Positions 9,326 through 18,476 of a DNA stretch of 46,561 nt are shown piece by piece (the stretch's first letter is position 1; each line of letters begins with the position of its first letter). Below the pieces are notes generated by a model that was not told the origin of the DNA, searched no databases, and was given only the letters and a program-made list of their open reading frames with translations. Location of the stretch: positions 1 through 46,561 of the forward strand of contig NZ_KB898334.1 in NCBI RefSeq assembly GCF_000377625.1, written 5' to 3'. This DNA comes from Prevotella veroralis DSM 19559 = JCM 6290. Lineage in GTDB: Bacteria; Bacteroidota; Bacteroidia; Bacteroidales; Bacteroidaceae. Made by a program: the position numbers and the translations under genes.

Positions 9326-9544
9326 ATGCTAAATAATGACGATAAAAAACAACTTATGAAAGCTTTCCGTCTGCTCAACGAATTTATGGAAGAGATTATT
9401 GGAAACCAAAACAGGAGTTTTCAGATGATATTAATTGAGCATGCGGATGAATCGTATTGGAAGGATTTAGAGTATTTCCATACTACAGCAAAATTCTCTA
9501 AAATTGATCAAGGAGGCTTAATTCCTAAATATATCTACGAATAA
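9326..9544 (+). pseudogene. C-terminal remnant of an SMC/DUF3732-like ATPase
   Basis: A 72-residue frame. The text FRLLNEFMEEIIGNQNRSFQ followed by MILIEHADESYWKDLEYFHT and a final LIPKYIYE resembles the extreme C-terminus of large SMC-like ATPases of the DUF3732/ABC-3C type, where a hydrophobic strand with an EHAD-like motif follows the Walker B region. The frame is open a little upstream of the ATG (to 9296), consistent with a truncated longer gene. Its stop overlaps the next start (TAATG). This assignment is from memory of the family and is tentative; it could instead be an independent small gene. Confidence 0.5.
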
Positions 9545-10572
9545 TGGTAAACTTAAAATTAGGAGTCCCTACAATAGCCACTATACAAAAAGTAGGTAAT
9601 AAGTTAAAAGAAGAAGGTGTAGCATTTGCTTCTAAAGCAGATGATATGTCATTTGCTTCTGATTTTATATCAACATTGGTAAAAAACACATTCAAGTTTG
9701 ATGTTTTTAGACAATTCGATTCAATAGAGTCTTTAGACATGAATTTGTCTTATAGATTTGTACACAAGATATTTGAAAATAAAGATGATATAGTTAAGCA
9801 ATCTAACAATCTTGCTATACACCTTTATAACCAAAGCATACACCCTAATATAGCCAATGGTGAGTTTTATGTAATCTACATTGACGGTTGCATCCTTAAT
9901 AATGAAACTGTTGATGCGCTCATGCTTCTCAAAACAGAAGCTAAAGATAGTTTCTTAACTGTGTCCTATGAGAATGGCGAATATTCAATAAAGCCGCAGT
10001 TAGGCTTGAGTACAAAACACTTGGATAAAGGTTGCTTAATTTTTAATACAAAATCAGAGGAAGGGTACTTGATTTCAATAGTGGAAACATCAACTATTCG
10101 TCAAGATGGTAGATATTGGTCGAATAACTTCCTATATGTTAAGGATATTATCACCGATTTTCAGTATACAGAAAACATAGTGAACTTTTGCTCTTTTATA
10201 GTGCAAAAGGTAAGTAAAGAACATCCTGAAAAATCCTTGAAATTAGCGAAGGCGTCTCGAAGAATTACACAAATGTTGCAAGATGATGGTGCCGAAATTA
10301 ATACAAATGAATTGATTTCATCATTAGCAATAGATGACGAAGTAGCATCCTTATTACCAGTGTGTCGAAAGGAATATGAAGATAGAACAGGAAAAATACC
10401 AGAAATATTTAAATGCACACAAAATGCGACGAAAAGAAAAGCTATAACAAAGGCAAACATTATAAAGATAGGGACAGATTTTGAACTTAAGGTGTTAGAT
10501 GCGTCTGCCTTTATTGAACAGGGATATGATGATGAGAAGAAAAAGAATTTTATTAAACTATACTATGAATAA
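9544..10572 (+). CDS. Nucleoid-associated protein, NdpA/YejK-like
   Basis: A 342-residue protein. The central part (HPNIANGEFYVIYIDGCI, VDALMLLKTEAKDSFL, KGCLIFNTKSEEGYLISIVE) follows the pattern of the NA37/NdpA family (PF04245), whose E. coli member YejK binds nucleoid DNA. No membrane segment or signal peptide is visible. Its start overlaps the preceding ATPase-tail frame by one base, so the two were translated together. AT-rich codon use differs from the GC-richer integrase genes beside it. In this setting it may be the surviving partner of a broken defence-like operon; that is inference. Confidence 0.65.
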   Translation: MVNLKLGVPTIATIQKVGNKLKEEGVAFASKADDMSFASDFISTLVKNTFKFDVFRQFDSIESLDMNLSYRFVHKIFENKDDIVKQSNNLAIHLYNQSIHPNIANGEFYVIYIDGCILNNETVDALMLLKTEAKDSFLTVSYENGEYSIKPQLGLSTKHLDKGCLIFNTKSEEGYLISIVETSTIRQDGRYWSNNFLYVKDIITDFQYTENIVNFCSFIVQKVSKEHPEKSLKLAKASRRITQMLQDDGAEINTNELISSLAIDDEVASLLPVCRKEYEDRTGKIPEIFKCTQNATKRKAITKANIIKIGTDFELKVLDASAFIEQGYDDEKKKNFIKLYYE

Positions 10573-10769
10573 GTATCATAGTATCCAAAAGTTTCGAACA
10601 CATCCAAGGTATGGACGAGAATATTGCCTCTGAATGTTAGGCAAATGTATAATCTTTCTTGTACATTTCTTTTTTTCACAAACATCTCATACTATATTCA
10701 ATTTGATCGTATGAACTGTCCGTTAGGGCGGCTTTTTGTTTTCCGTGTCTTCTATTCTTATGGTAAATA

Positions 10770-10947
10770 AGGGTGTGTCAAAATGCAAATTAATAACTTG
10801 ACAACTTTCAAGCTATAAGTAGGTTTTCCTAAAAGCAAAGAAAAGACCATTTCTTTACTCAAAATCGAGTATAGAAATGGTCATTTTTTATTGGATTGTT
10901 TTAAACTGTAAGATTATCAAAATGGTATTTTTATTTTGACACACCCT
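10770..10947. mobile_element. MITE with GGGTGTGTCAAAAT ends
   Basis: A 178-bp non-coding element with inverted ends AGGGTGTGTCAAAAT (10770) and its inverse (to 10947). Inside, GACCATTTCT (10845-10854) and AGAAATGGTC (10873-10882) form a hairpin followed by a T-run, which could also stop transcription coming from the NdpA-like gene. The flanks show no clear target duplication. The ends resemble those of Bacteroidetes IS elements, but no parent copy is in the window. Confidence 0.7.
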
Positions 10948-11439
10948 CGTTTTTTGTATTCGCCCTGCTTCTCTCCCTGCACTTCCTCAACTTATGCCGT
11001 ATATCATGTCGGGATCGGTTGTTCGTTGTCAGCGGCGAAGGTAGTTCCAGGCTTCTACGGACAAAAAAGGTGGGGCAGCAAGCCGTTTAGACGACAATCT
11101 CCACACTTCTATTTCATTGCAGGTAGTATTCTCGCCGTAAAACCTTGTTTGTTCTAAGCCCTACCTTTTTTCGCCCCTGAAACGAGAACGACCGACATCT
11201 CACTCTCTTTTCATGGGAATACCCTGTGAAATAAGTTCTCGGATGGCAAAACGGGATCTACCTTGCCATTTTTGTTCTCTGTCATACTTCCTTAATTTTT
11301 ATTGTTATACAATTCACTGTTCTTTACGTTGCCAAGATATTTACCGATGGAGATGAATACATCCGTTATCGGAGATATATCCAATAATTGGCTTGTACCA
11401 GCAGGGCTACATCCTTTGTTCATACCCTTTCTGTGGAGA
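10948..11439. other. Non-coding remnants of mobile DNA
   Basis: No complete gene. On the minus strand near 11270 a 22-codon frame begins MTENKNGKVDPVLPSENLFH and stops. It looks like the 5' end of a conjugative-element gene that has been cut off. The remainder shows no motif I can name. Confidence 0.35.
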
Positions 11440-12083
11440 TGTTAATTAGCGTCCATCAATACAATCGAACGATTGTATCTGCTTTTGCACATTCTATGCC
11501 TTTGGTAAATGTACTGGTATAACGTTCGTTGACAATACGATGATTCCTGTTTGTCACAATGTAAGAAGGTATTTTAACAAGGTCTTTGCTGGACTTGCCC
11601 AGAGTGGCAAGGGTACTATGGATTGGTGTAATGGATTCAAGTTTCATCTTCTTTGTAATGATTCAGGTGAAGTAATAACATTCTGTCTTACAGGAGCAAA
11701 CGTTGATAAAAGGGATCGTAGAGTCTGGACGGTATTTGCAAAGGTACTCTATGGAAAGGGTTTTGCAGACAGAGGGTATATCAAGCAGAAACTCTTTAAA
11801 AGTCTGTTCAGTCAAGGTATTCAACTTGTTCATAGTCTTAAAGCAAAGAAGAAGCTTATGCCTATGTGGATAAGATTATGCTAAGGAAAAGAATATCATC
11901 GAGTGCATTAATGAACTGCTAAAGAACAAAGCGAGCATCGTACACTCACGACATCGATCGGTACATAACTTTATCATGAACTTATGTTCAGCCCTTACGG
12001 CATATTGCTTTTTTGAGAATAAGCCAGAGGCACTACCTGTATATGTAGAAAAATCAAGACAGTTAGAACTATTTTCATACTAA
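11440..12083 (+). pseudogene. Decayed IS982-type transposase (second lineage)
   Basis: Several frames together give an IS982-like protein: GITFVDNTMIPVCHNV, GTMDWCNGFKFHLLCNDSGE, GFADRGYIKQKLFKSLFSQG, then after a frameshift near 11860 RKRNIIECINELLKNKASIV and SALTAYCFFENKPEALP. Another frameshift lies near 11503 and the N-terminal third is missing. It differs clearly from the copies at 1.0 and 5.1 kb, so it is a separate, older insertion. Confidence 0.8.
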
Positions 12084-12212
12084 GCTGACAGGTTCGCCCA
12101 GTTTTTCTCACCTGTTTGCGAATCGTTTTCCACCTGTTCCAGCATTCTTTCTCACCTATTCCCCATTCCTTTCTAACGTGTTGCACATCATTTACACACG
12201 CATATAATGTTA

Positions 12213-12296
12213 GTCTCATCGTGATGAGACACAAGTTTCATCGTGAAGAGACACTGGTTTCATCACGATGAGACACTGGTTTCATCATGATGAGAC
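12213..12296. repeat. 22-bp-phased palindromic array, 4 copies
   Basis: Four units share GTTTCATCNNGATGAGAC or a close variant, repeating every 22 bp from 12213. The outer units are perfect palindromes (GTCTCATCGTGATGAGAC). The region 12084-12429 has no gene. The spacing equals that of the arrays at 0.7, 29.5 and 46.5 kb although the sequence is different. Confidence 0.85.
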
Positions 12297-12429
12297 TAAT
12301 AAAAGATACGGATAAGAAAGACACAAGAAGCATGAGAAAGGAATGAGGAACTGGTGAGAAAGAATGCGGAAACCTATTAGACAAAGAGTGCGAACGGGGA
12401 TAATATTATTCTAACACAAGAGGTAATAT

Positions 12430-12612
12430 ATGGCTTCCATTCTATTAAAAAAAGTACTATATTGGGGAGCTGGGGGTATCCTTTGCCTTTTAGTATTTGT
12501 TTTTAATATTAAGGAACTCGGCAATTTTGAGCCTTATAAGCAAGTATGCTACACATGTGCGTTTAATGTAAAAGTAACTTATCATTATTTTCTAATCACG
12601 ACTTTGGAGTGA
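12430..12612 (+). CDS. Possible small membrane protein
   Basis: A 60-codon frame preceded by an AAGAGG sequence 7 bases before the ATG. Residues 10-28 are strongly hydrophobic (WGAGGILCLLVFVF), and the rest has no recognisable feature. It runs convergently to the AraC gene. I recognise no family; it may be an accidental frame. Confidence 0.3.
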   Translation: MASILLKKVLYWGAGGILCLLVFVFNIKELGNFEPYKQVCYTCAFNVKVTYHYFLITTLE

Positions 12613-12626
12613 TTAGAAGCATATAA

Positions 12627-13517
12627 CTAAATTATGATTTTTATCTTGTGTTGATTATTACGGAACTCAGTGGGAGAGCAACCCTTTTTTCTTCTAAAAA
12701 TACGGTTAAAGTTACTCAAGTTGTTATATCCACATTTAAAACTTATCTCAGATATGGTGTCTGTTGTATCTATCAGCATACGCGTGGCATATCCTAAGCG
12801 AATATCTATGATATAATCACTTAATCTACGCCCAGTATGCAACTTAAAAAAGCGACAGAATGCACCCTCACTCATATTTGCTAAGTCAGCTAATGTCTTT
12901 AAACGGAGTTCATATTTATAGTTCTCAAGGATGTACTTCTTTACACGTAGAATACGCTTACTATCGTCCTCAACATTTACCCGTGCATAGCTTGTTGTGG
13001 CAAGTGTTCGTGCACCAGTAGTCAAGGAAAGGGTATGCAAAATATTAATAAATTCCATCAACGCAGTGAATCGGTCGTTGATTTGACTAAGTTCGCTCAA
13101 CCTTTCATACACTTTCATGATTGCAGAAACAGGGAATGCCAGTCCCATTCTCGCTTCTTTCATCATGCGTCTGATACTTTCAAACGGAGTCTTCCCAAAG
13201 AATTGGTCGTAAGCAGTTGTCCCTTCTCCGAAATTAAACTGAATGGTTATCTCCCGAATATCTGTGCTTTTACATTCATGTTGTAGCCATGCATGTTCAA
13301 GTGTAGGATTAGTGATGAGCACTAAATCATAGTCACCAATCACTTCATTACTGTCTCCAACTATTCTTTCTACCCCAGCGGCATTCTCTACGAAGTTTAG
13401 TTCGAAGGCCTCATGATTATGCACAGGATAAGAAAAGCTCCCTTTACGCCTATCTGCAATATAAAGGGCATCCGTCTCCATCAAAGGTGTAATTTCGTGT
13501 AGTACACATGTATCCAT
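12627..13517 (-). CDS. AraC-family regulator of the mannan operon
   Basis: A 296-residue protein from the ATG at 13517; a GTG at 13571 would add 18 residues. The N-terminal cupin-like part has VHNHEAFELNFVENAAGVER. The C-terminal AraC DNA-binding domain has LANMSEGAFCRFFKLHTGRR and FKCGYNNLSNFNRIFRRKKG followed by SPTEFR. It is the last gene of the minus-strand mannan operon, 75 bases after the epimerase stop. It is the likely activator responding to a manno-oligosaccharide; ligand and target are inferred from position only. Confidence 0.88.
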   Translation of the reverse strand: MDTCVLHEITPLMETDALYIADRRKGSFSYPVHNHEAFELNFVENAAGVERIVGDSNEVIGDYDLVLITNPTLEHAWLQHECKSTDIREITIQFNFGEGTTAYDQFFGKTPFESIRRMMKEARMGLAFPVSAIMKVYERLSELSQINDRFTALMEFINILHTLSLTTGARTLATTSYARVNVEDDSKRILRVKKYILENYKYELRLKTLADLANMSEGAFCRFFKLHTGRRLSDYIIDIRLGYATRMLIDTTDTISEISFKCGYNNLSNFNRIFRRKKGCSPTEFRNNQHKIKIII

Positions 13518-13592
13518 AAGAATTATTTTTTTAGATAACGACTCTGTGTAATACTTTATTGCACGTACCACACTGTGGAAGAATGAAGAGAT

Positions 13593-14795
13593 TTATGCCT
13601 TGTTGATTAGTGCTTCTCGCTCTATTATCTCTAAACACATTCTCGTATTATGGTAAGGGCATTTCCAGAATCCAGCCTTATCGTCTATTATGTTTGGATG
13701 TTTGTTCTCGTCACAGCCCCAAAACCATTCTCCTTGTTTATGGTCGACAATATACCGCTTGGTATAGTCCCAGCATCTTTGTGCGATACAGAGAGATTCT
13801 GTATCACCAAAATATTGATAAAGGTCGACATGCCCAATGATACACTCGCACATCACCCACCATTGACGTTGGTTGTCAACTTTTGCTGTGTCGGTCCATC
13901 GTTCATATATCATAGAACCATCATTTTGTAGACCTTCATCAGCAGCTATCGCAATACGTTTTATAGCAGCCTCCACTTTAGTCAGCAACTGTCTTTCACC
14001 TAACTCCAATGCAGCCTCATGCAAAAGCCATACAGCCTCAATATCATGACCAAAGCTTTGTATGTTACGCTTGCCTTCCCACTCATCATTAAAGAAGAGA
14101 TCCAAATGGTTTGTATTGGAGTTATACAACCGTTGTAAGAATGTACTAATTAGATTCTTAATGCATTCAGCCAGTTCTGGGGATTTCCACACACGATAGA
14201 GATTTGTGTAAGGTTCAAGAATATGCAAATGCGTGTTCATTGTTCGTGAACCATTCTCATCTTTATCACTCAGTCGCATGTCAGCAATAGGCTGCCAGTT
14301 ACGTGTTAAAGCTTCAACATACCCATTGTTTATAGAGTCAAAAGCATGTTGCTCAATGTCATTATACAGCTGTTTTGCATACATCAAGCATTCTTCATCA
14401 TCTGTTGCACGTGCAAATTCGCTTAATCCGTAGATAGCAAATCCAATAGCATAAGTCTGTTTCTTGCTATCAAGTATATTCCCTTTCGCATCTAAGCTCC
14501 AGAATACACCTCCCTCTTGCTTGTCGATGAAATGAGAAATAAAATAGTCTTTCGCCCTTATTGCACCTTCAAGATACTCTGGCTTATGTAATACTCTATA
14601 TGCGGCAGCAAAAGCCCAAAGGATACGAGCATTTAGTACGGCTCCTTTTTCGGCTGTAGGTATGGGATTACCATTCCCATCTATTCTACCCAGAAAACCG
14701 CCATTATGTTCATCAACCATCTTATTCAACCAGAAAGGGAGAATATTCTCTGTAAGTTCGCTTTGTAACTCTTTCTTCAGTTTATACATAATCAT
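13593..14795 (-). CDS. Cellobiose 2-epimerase (mannobiose 2-epimerase)
   Basis: A 400-residue cytoplasmic AGE-superfamily (alpha/alpha)6-barrel enzyme. It interconverts the reducing-end glucose and mannose of beta-1,4 disaccharides, here turning mannobiose into mannosyl-glucose. Family histidines are visible: HLHILEPYTNLYRVW (H189/H191), SFGHDIEAVWLL (H250) and FWKCPYHNTRM near the C-terminus, with the aromatic segment RQWWVMCECIIGH. The start overlaps the upstream symporter stop as ATGA, which supports the ATG at 14795 over the one two codons later. It acts between the symporter and GH130 in the pathway. Confidence 0.93.
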   Translation of the reverse strand: MIMYKLKKELQSELTENILPFWLNKMVDEHNGGFLGRIDGNGNPIPTAEKGAVLNARILWAFAAAYRVLHKPEYLEGAIRAKDYFISHFIDKQEGGVFWSLDAKGNILDSKKQTYAIGFAIYGLSEFARATDDEECLMYAKQLYNDIEQHAFDSINNGYVEALTRNWQPIADMRLSDKDENGSRTMNTHLHILEPYTNLYRVWKSPELAECIKNLISTFLQRLYNSNTNHLDLFFNDEWEGKRNIQSFGHDIEAVWLLHEAALELGERQLLTKVEAAIKRIAIAADEGLQNDGSMIYERWTDTAKVDNQRQWWVMCECIIGHVDLYQYFGDTESLCIAQRCWDYTKRYIVDHKQGEWFWGCDENKHPNIIDDKAGFWKCPYHNTRMCLEIIEREALINKA

Positions 14796-16192
14796 TTTCT
14801 TTTTTCTTGTAGTTTAGTAGTTATTGATTTCATCTTTGCTTCTGAAAGAGGATAAAAGAAGATAAAAGCTAATGATAACAAAGCTCCAATAGCAGGCAAA
14901 ATAGAGAGGAACATTTTTATACCTTGTATCGTTTCAGCCGACTGAACAGCATTAGCTTGAAATCCAAACTGCGCAAGCATCCAGCCTGTTATAGCTGTAC
15001 CAAAAGCCCAACCGAATTTCTGACTCATCGAAGAAGAAGAGAATATCAGCCCCGTTGCCCGATTCCCTGTTTTCAGTTCACTATAATCAGCACAGTCAGC
15101 ATACATGCTCCAAAGCAATGGGAAGATACTACCCGCACAGATGCTGATAAGCGTTTGTAGCAAGAAAATAAGGAAGAGTTGATCCTTATTAAGCCAAAAG
15201 AAGCCAATACTCAGTAAAGCAGCAATAGCCATTGCTCCCATAAAGGTGTGTCTTTTTCCTATACGATTACTGATAGGAGCTGCAAGAATTACTCCTAATA
15301 TATTGGCAGCTTGTCCAACAGCTAAGTAAAGTCCACTAAGAACAAACGGAAGCCCTAAAAACGTAATACAACCAACAGAAGTCTCGTCAACATAATACTT
15401 AAAATAATAAACGGTGGCTCCATCACGTATAGAATTAAAGACCAGCGAGGCAACACCTGCACCAAGCAGAATCCACCATGGTCGGTTATGCAATAGGTCG
15501 CAAATATCAGTCTTCAAGGATGTTTTCTCTTTCTTTACAGATTTCACACGTTCCCTTGTCAGTGCAAAACAACCTAAGAAAAGAAGAATGCACACAATAG
15601 CAATTACTACAACAGCCATTAGCCAACCAAACTGTGGTGCAGTAAGCCAGCCATACACAGAGCTATGGCTATCATTACCGCTGAAAGCGTTTACCAATGG
15701 CATAAAGAGTAATAAAGCTAAGAACGAGCCTATATAAGCAAATGTCATGCGGTAAGTGGCTAACGTGTTTCGGTCGGCAGAATCAGGACTCATTACTCCC
15801 AACAATGAGGCATAAGGCACATTGATAGCCGAATAGACCATCATCATTAGTGCATAGGTAATAAAGGCATATACTATCTTTCCTGTCTCGCCAAATGGAG
15901 GAGTCAGAAAAGTCAATATGCCAATCAACCCGAATGGCAAAGCAAGATAGAGCAGATAAGGTCGAAAATGTCCCCAACGTGATGTGGTTCGATCAGCCAT
16001 AACACCAACAATGGGATCAAAAAAAGAGTCCCATACACGCGTAATGGCGAACATGGTTCCAACGACTGCTGCCGAGATACCAAACACATCAGTATAAAAA
16101 ATCATAAGATAAGCTCCAAACAGTTTCCAGAACATGGATGACGACATATCGCCCAGTCCATAGCCTATCTTTTCGCTAAGATGTATCTTCAT
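14792..16192 (-). CDS. GPH-family sugar:cation symporter
   Basis: A 466-residue inner-membrane protein of the glycoside-pentoside-hexuronide (MelB-like) family. Landmarks are the N-terminal SEKIGYGLGDMSSSMFWKLF, RVWDSFFDPIVGVMADRTTS, RWGHFRPYLLY and a long hydrophobic C-terminal half. In Bacteroidetes mannan loci this transporter brings mannobiose or similar oligosaccharides into the cytoplasm with Na+ or H+. It overlaps GH130 upstream and the epimerase downstream by 4 bases each, a sign of coupled translation. Confidence 0.92.
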   Translation of the reverse strand: MKIHLSEKIGYGLGDMSSSMFWKLFGAYLMIFYTDVFGISAAVVGTMFAITRVWDSFFDPIVGVMADRTTSRWGHFRPYLLYLALPFGLIGILTFLTPPFGETGKIVYAFITYALMMMVYSAINVPYASLLGVMSPDSADRNTLATYRMTFAYIGSFLALLLFMPLVNAFSGNDSHSSVYGWLTAPQFGWLMAVVVIAIVCILLFLGCFALTRERVKSVKKEKTSLKTDICDLLHNRPWWILLGAGVASLVFNSIRDGATVYYFKYYVDETSVGCITFLGLPFVLSGLYLAVGQAANILGVILAAPISNRIGKRHTFMGAMAIAALLSIGFFWLNKDQLFLIFLLQTLISICAGSIFPLLWSMYADCADYSELKTGNRATGLIFSSSSMSQKFGWAFGTAITGWMLAQFGFQANAVQSAETIQGIKMFLSILPAIGALLSLAFIFFYPLSEAKMKSITTKLQEKRK

Positions 16193-17352
16193 AATGAACG
16201 ATTTTTAGCAATGAGTTTCTTAATTGTTTCTACACTTGCTGCTGTAGTAAAGCCATCTTGCGGTGTATGTAAACAGTAATCAACTAATTTTTCCACAGTT
16301 GATGTTGCCACGTGCATACGTGTATCAGAAGAAGCATAATAGATAAACACACGCCCATCCTCATCAGCAATCCAGCCATTTGAGAAGACTACATTCATGA
16401 CGTCACCTATATATTCGCCCCCCTCGGGTACAAGGAGATAACCTCCTGGCTGTGCGATCACACGTGTAGGGTCATCCAAAGCAGTCATATACATATAGAG
16501 AACATAACGCAATCCACTGGCACAACCTCTTACGCCATGTGCAAGATGCAACCATCCTTGTGGAGTCTTAATAGGGTGGGGACCTTCACCATTTTTCTGT
16601 TCCATGATGGTATGGTAATGGCGTGCATTAATAATCTTCTCTTCACGCACAACAGCATGTGTAATATCATCAACCAAAGCCCAACCAATTCCACCGCCAG
16701 AACCAGTATCAATAAATCCATCTTGCGGGCGTGTATAGAAAGCATACTTTCCTTCTACAAACTCAGGATGAAGTACAACATTACGTTGCTGGCTTGATGA
16801 GATAAGATCTGGTAAGCGTTTCCATTTTTTCAAATCCTTTGTACGTGCTATTCCTGCTGTAGCGGTAGCTGCAGAAAGATCACCAGGCTGACTATCATCG
16901 TGTCTCTCTGCGCAGAACACACCATAGATATATCCGTCCTCATGTTGTGTTAGACGCATATCGTAGATATTTGTCGCAGGTGTCTCCGTATCAGGCATAG
17001 TGATTGGTTCCTCCCAAAAGCGAAAATTATCCACACCATTCGGACTTTCTGCCACAGCAAAGAAACTCTTGCGATCAGCCCCTTCCACTCTGACGACCAA
17101 TAGGTACTTCTCTCCCCATTTCATAGCTCCAGCGTTGAGTGTTGCATTCATCATGATGCGTTGCATCAGGAAGGGGTTAGTTTTCTCGTCCATATCATAT
17201 CGCCATTCCAGCGGTGTATGCTCTGCGGTCAGGATGGGATTAGTATAACGCTCGTAAATACCATTACCGTTCTCTATTATGTGGTTTGGCTTAGATAGTA
17301 AAGATTCGTGTCTATCCTTAAGCTCTTTTAATTTTGAATTAAATATTGACAT
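16189..17352 (-). CDS. GH130 4-O-beta-D-mannosyl-D-glucose phosphorylase
   Basis: A 387-residue cytoplasmic enzyme. It splits mannosyl-beta-1,4-glucose with phosphate into mannose-1-phosphate and glucose. Motifs are YERYTNPILTAEHTPLEWRY, LNAGAMKWGEKYLLVVRVEG and TPATNIYDMRLTQHEDGYIY; the aspartate at 131 matches the family's general acid. The reading frame is open 80 codons further upstream into the GH26 gene, but the ATG at 17352 starts the conserved region and lies 10 bases after the GH26 stop, so I use it. The stop overlaps the symporter start (ATGA). Confidence 0.94.
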   Translation of the reverse strand: MSIFNSKLKELKDRHESLLSKPNHIIENGNGIYERYTNPILTAEHTPLEWRYDMDEKTNPFLMQRIMMNATLNAGAMKWGEKYLLVVRVEGADRKSFFAVAESPNGVDNFRFWEEPITMPDTETPATNIYDMRLTQHEDGYIYGVFCAERHDDSQPGDLSAATATAGIARTKDLKKWKRLPDLISSSQQRNVVLHPEFVEGKYAFYTRPQDGFIDTGSGGGIGWALVDDITHAVVREEKIINARHYHTIMEQKNGEGPHPIKTPQGWLHLAHGVRGCASGLRYVLYMYMTALDDPTRVIAQPGGYLLVPEGGEYIGDVMNVVFSNGWIADEDGRVFIYYASSDTRMHVATSTVEKLVDYCLHTPQDGFTTAASVETIKKLIAKNRSL

Positions 17353-17362
17353 ATCGCTTTTA

Positions 17363-18475
17363 TTAATTTTTGTGACGATTACATTTTCTTTTTTCAGTGT
17401 ATTTCTCCAAATGACTACGAAATAGGAACGCACCTTGTTTATAAATATCTTTGAAATCTTTTGCACATGCCTTCTCTGGAGCTGGTCCGAAATTCTCCTC
17501 TGCATTATCCCACGCATTTCGCCAAAGTAGAACATAACACGGTTTGAATCCCTTAATACCCGGTAAGAGCGTTGATGTGTACCACTTCTCATCAGGTGTA
17601 TTTCGGTAGCCAGCCTCTGTTAATGCATACAATTTATTATGGCTCTTTGCATAGGCTGACATGATTTGCATCTCATTCTGACATTGGTTTATAAAGTCTT
17701 GTCTACCATTATTCTGATATAAATCAACACCTAACACATCAACATATTTATCGCCTGGATAAAATCGGAAATAATGCTCAGCAGTGTCGTCAGCCTGTGC
17801 ATTGGGCGAATAACTCCAAACAATGTTAGACAGACCAGCTTGTCTCATAGTGTTATACGTAAGTTGATATAAAGTCTTATACTGTTCAGGGGTGCATTGT
17901 TGGTATCCCCACCAAAACCAGCTGCCACTCATCTCATGCCATGGACGGAAAATAACAGGGATGCTATTACCCTTATTATCCTTAAGTGACTTAAAGAAAG
18001 AGCCCAATCGTTTATGCCATAACTTCATCTTCACATTCTCCTTGCCCCCAGGAAGGACAGCTGTCACAGCATTGCCCTCCGTGTTCCAAGCATTCTGCCC
18101 AGTTACAGGGTTATAAGGATGCCAGCTGATGGTGATGATGCCTCCTTTCTTATAATGTTCTATAATTTGTTGGCGCATTTTATCGAATGGGACACCATCC
18201 AAATTCTTCTCATTGCCCAATTCCAATCCTCCCAGTTCACAACCGAGTACTGCTGGATAATCACCACAAACATCATTTACATCGCTTCTTCCATACTCCC
18301 ATTTCCATGTTGTTCCATAGAAAAGAGCATCTTGATGACCAAACATTATACCATACTTTCTAAGTTGTTGTAGACGTTCGATAAGTTGTTCTGCTGGTGT
18401 CTTCTGCATATTCTTTCGCGCTACTGCATTAATTGTTAGCAAAGCTATTGCTATAATAAGGATAACTTTTCTCAT
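17363..18475 (-). CDS. GH26 endo-beta-1,4-mannanase
   Basis: A 370-residue exported enzyme. From the ATG at 18475 the first 20 residues (MRKVILIIAIALLTINAVAR) are a signal peptide. A longer frame upstream runs into GH3 and is not used. GH26 motifs are clear: GIMFGHQDALFYG, ITISWHPYNPVTG, the acid/base E181 in FRPWHEMSGSWFWWG and the nucleophile E287 in YALTEAGYRNT. No lipobox is seen, so it is probably periplasmic. It likely trims mannan or oligosaccharides to mannobiose for the epimerase-GH130 route. It begins one base after the GH3 stop. Confidence 0.94.
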   Translation of the reverse strand: MRKVILIIAIALLTINAVARKNMQKTPAEQLIERLQQLRKYGIMFGHQDALFYGTTWKWEYGRSDVNDVCGDYPAVLGCELGGLELGNEKNLDGVPFDKMRQQIIEHYKKGGIITISWHPYNPVTGQNAWNTEGNAVTAVLPGGKENVKMKLWHKRLGSFFKSLKDNKGNSIPVIFRPWHEMSGSWFWWGYQQCTPEQYKTLYQLTYNTMRQAGLSNIVWSYSPNAQADDTAEHYFRFYPGDKYVDVLGVDLYQNNGRQDFINQCQNEMQIMSAYAKSHNKLYALTEAGYRNTPDEKWYTSTLLPGIKGFKPCYVLLWRNAWDNAEENFGPAPEKACAKDFKDIYKQGAFLFRSHLEKYTEKRKCNRHKN

Positions 18476-18476
18476 T

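Noticed and set aside
16189..17592. Longer 467-residue form of GH130
   Set aside because: The extra 80 residues overlap GH26 coding sequence and do not resemble GH130; the ATG at 17352 fits the family.
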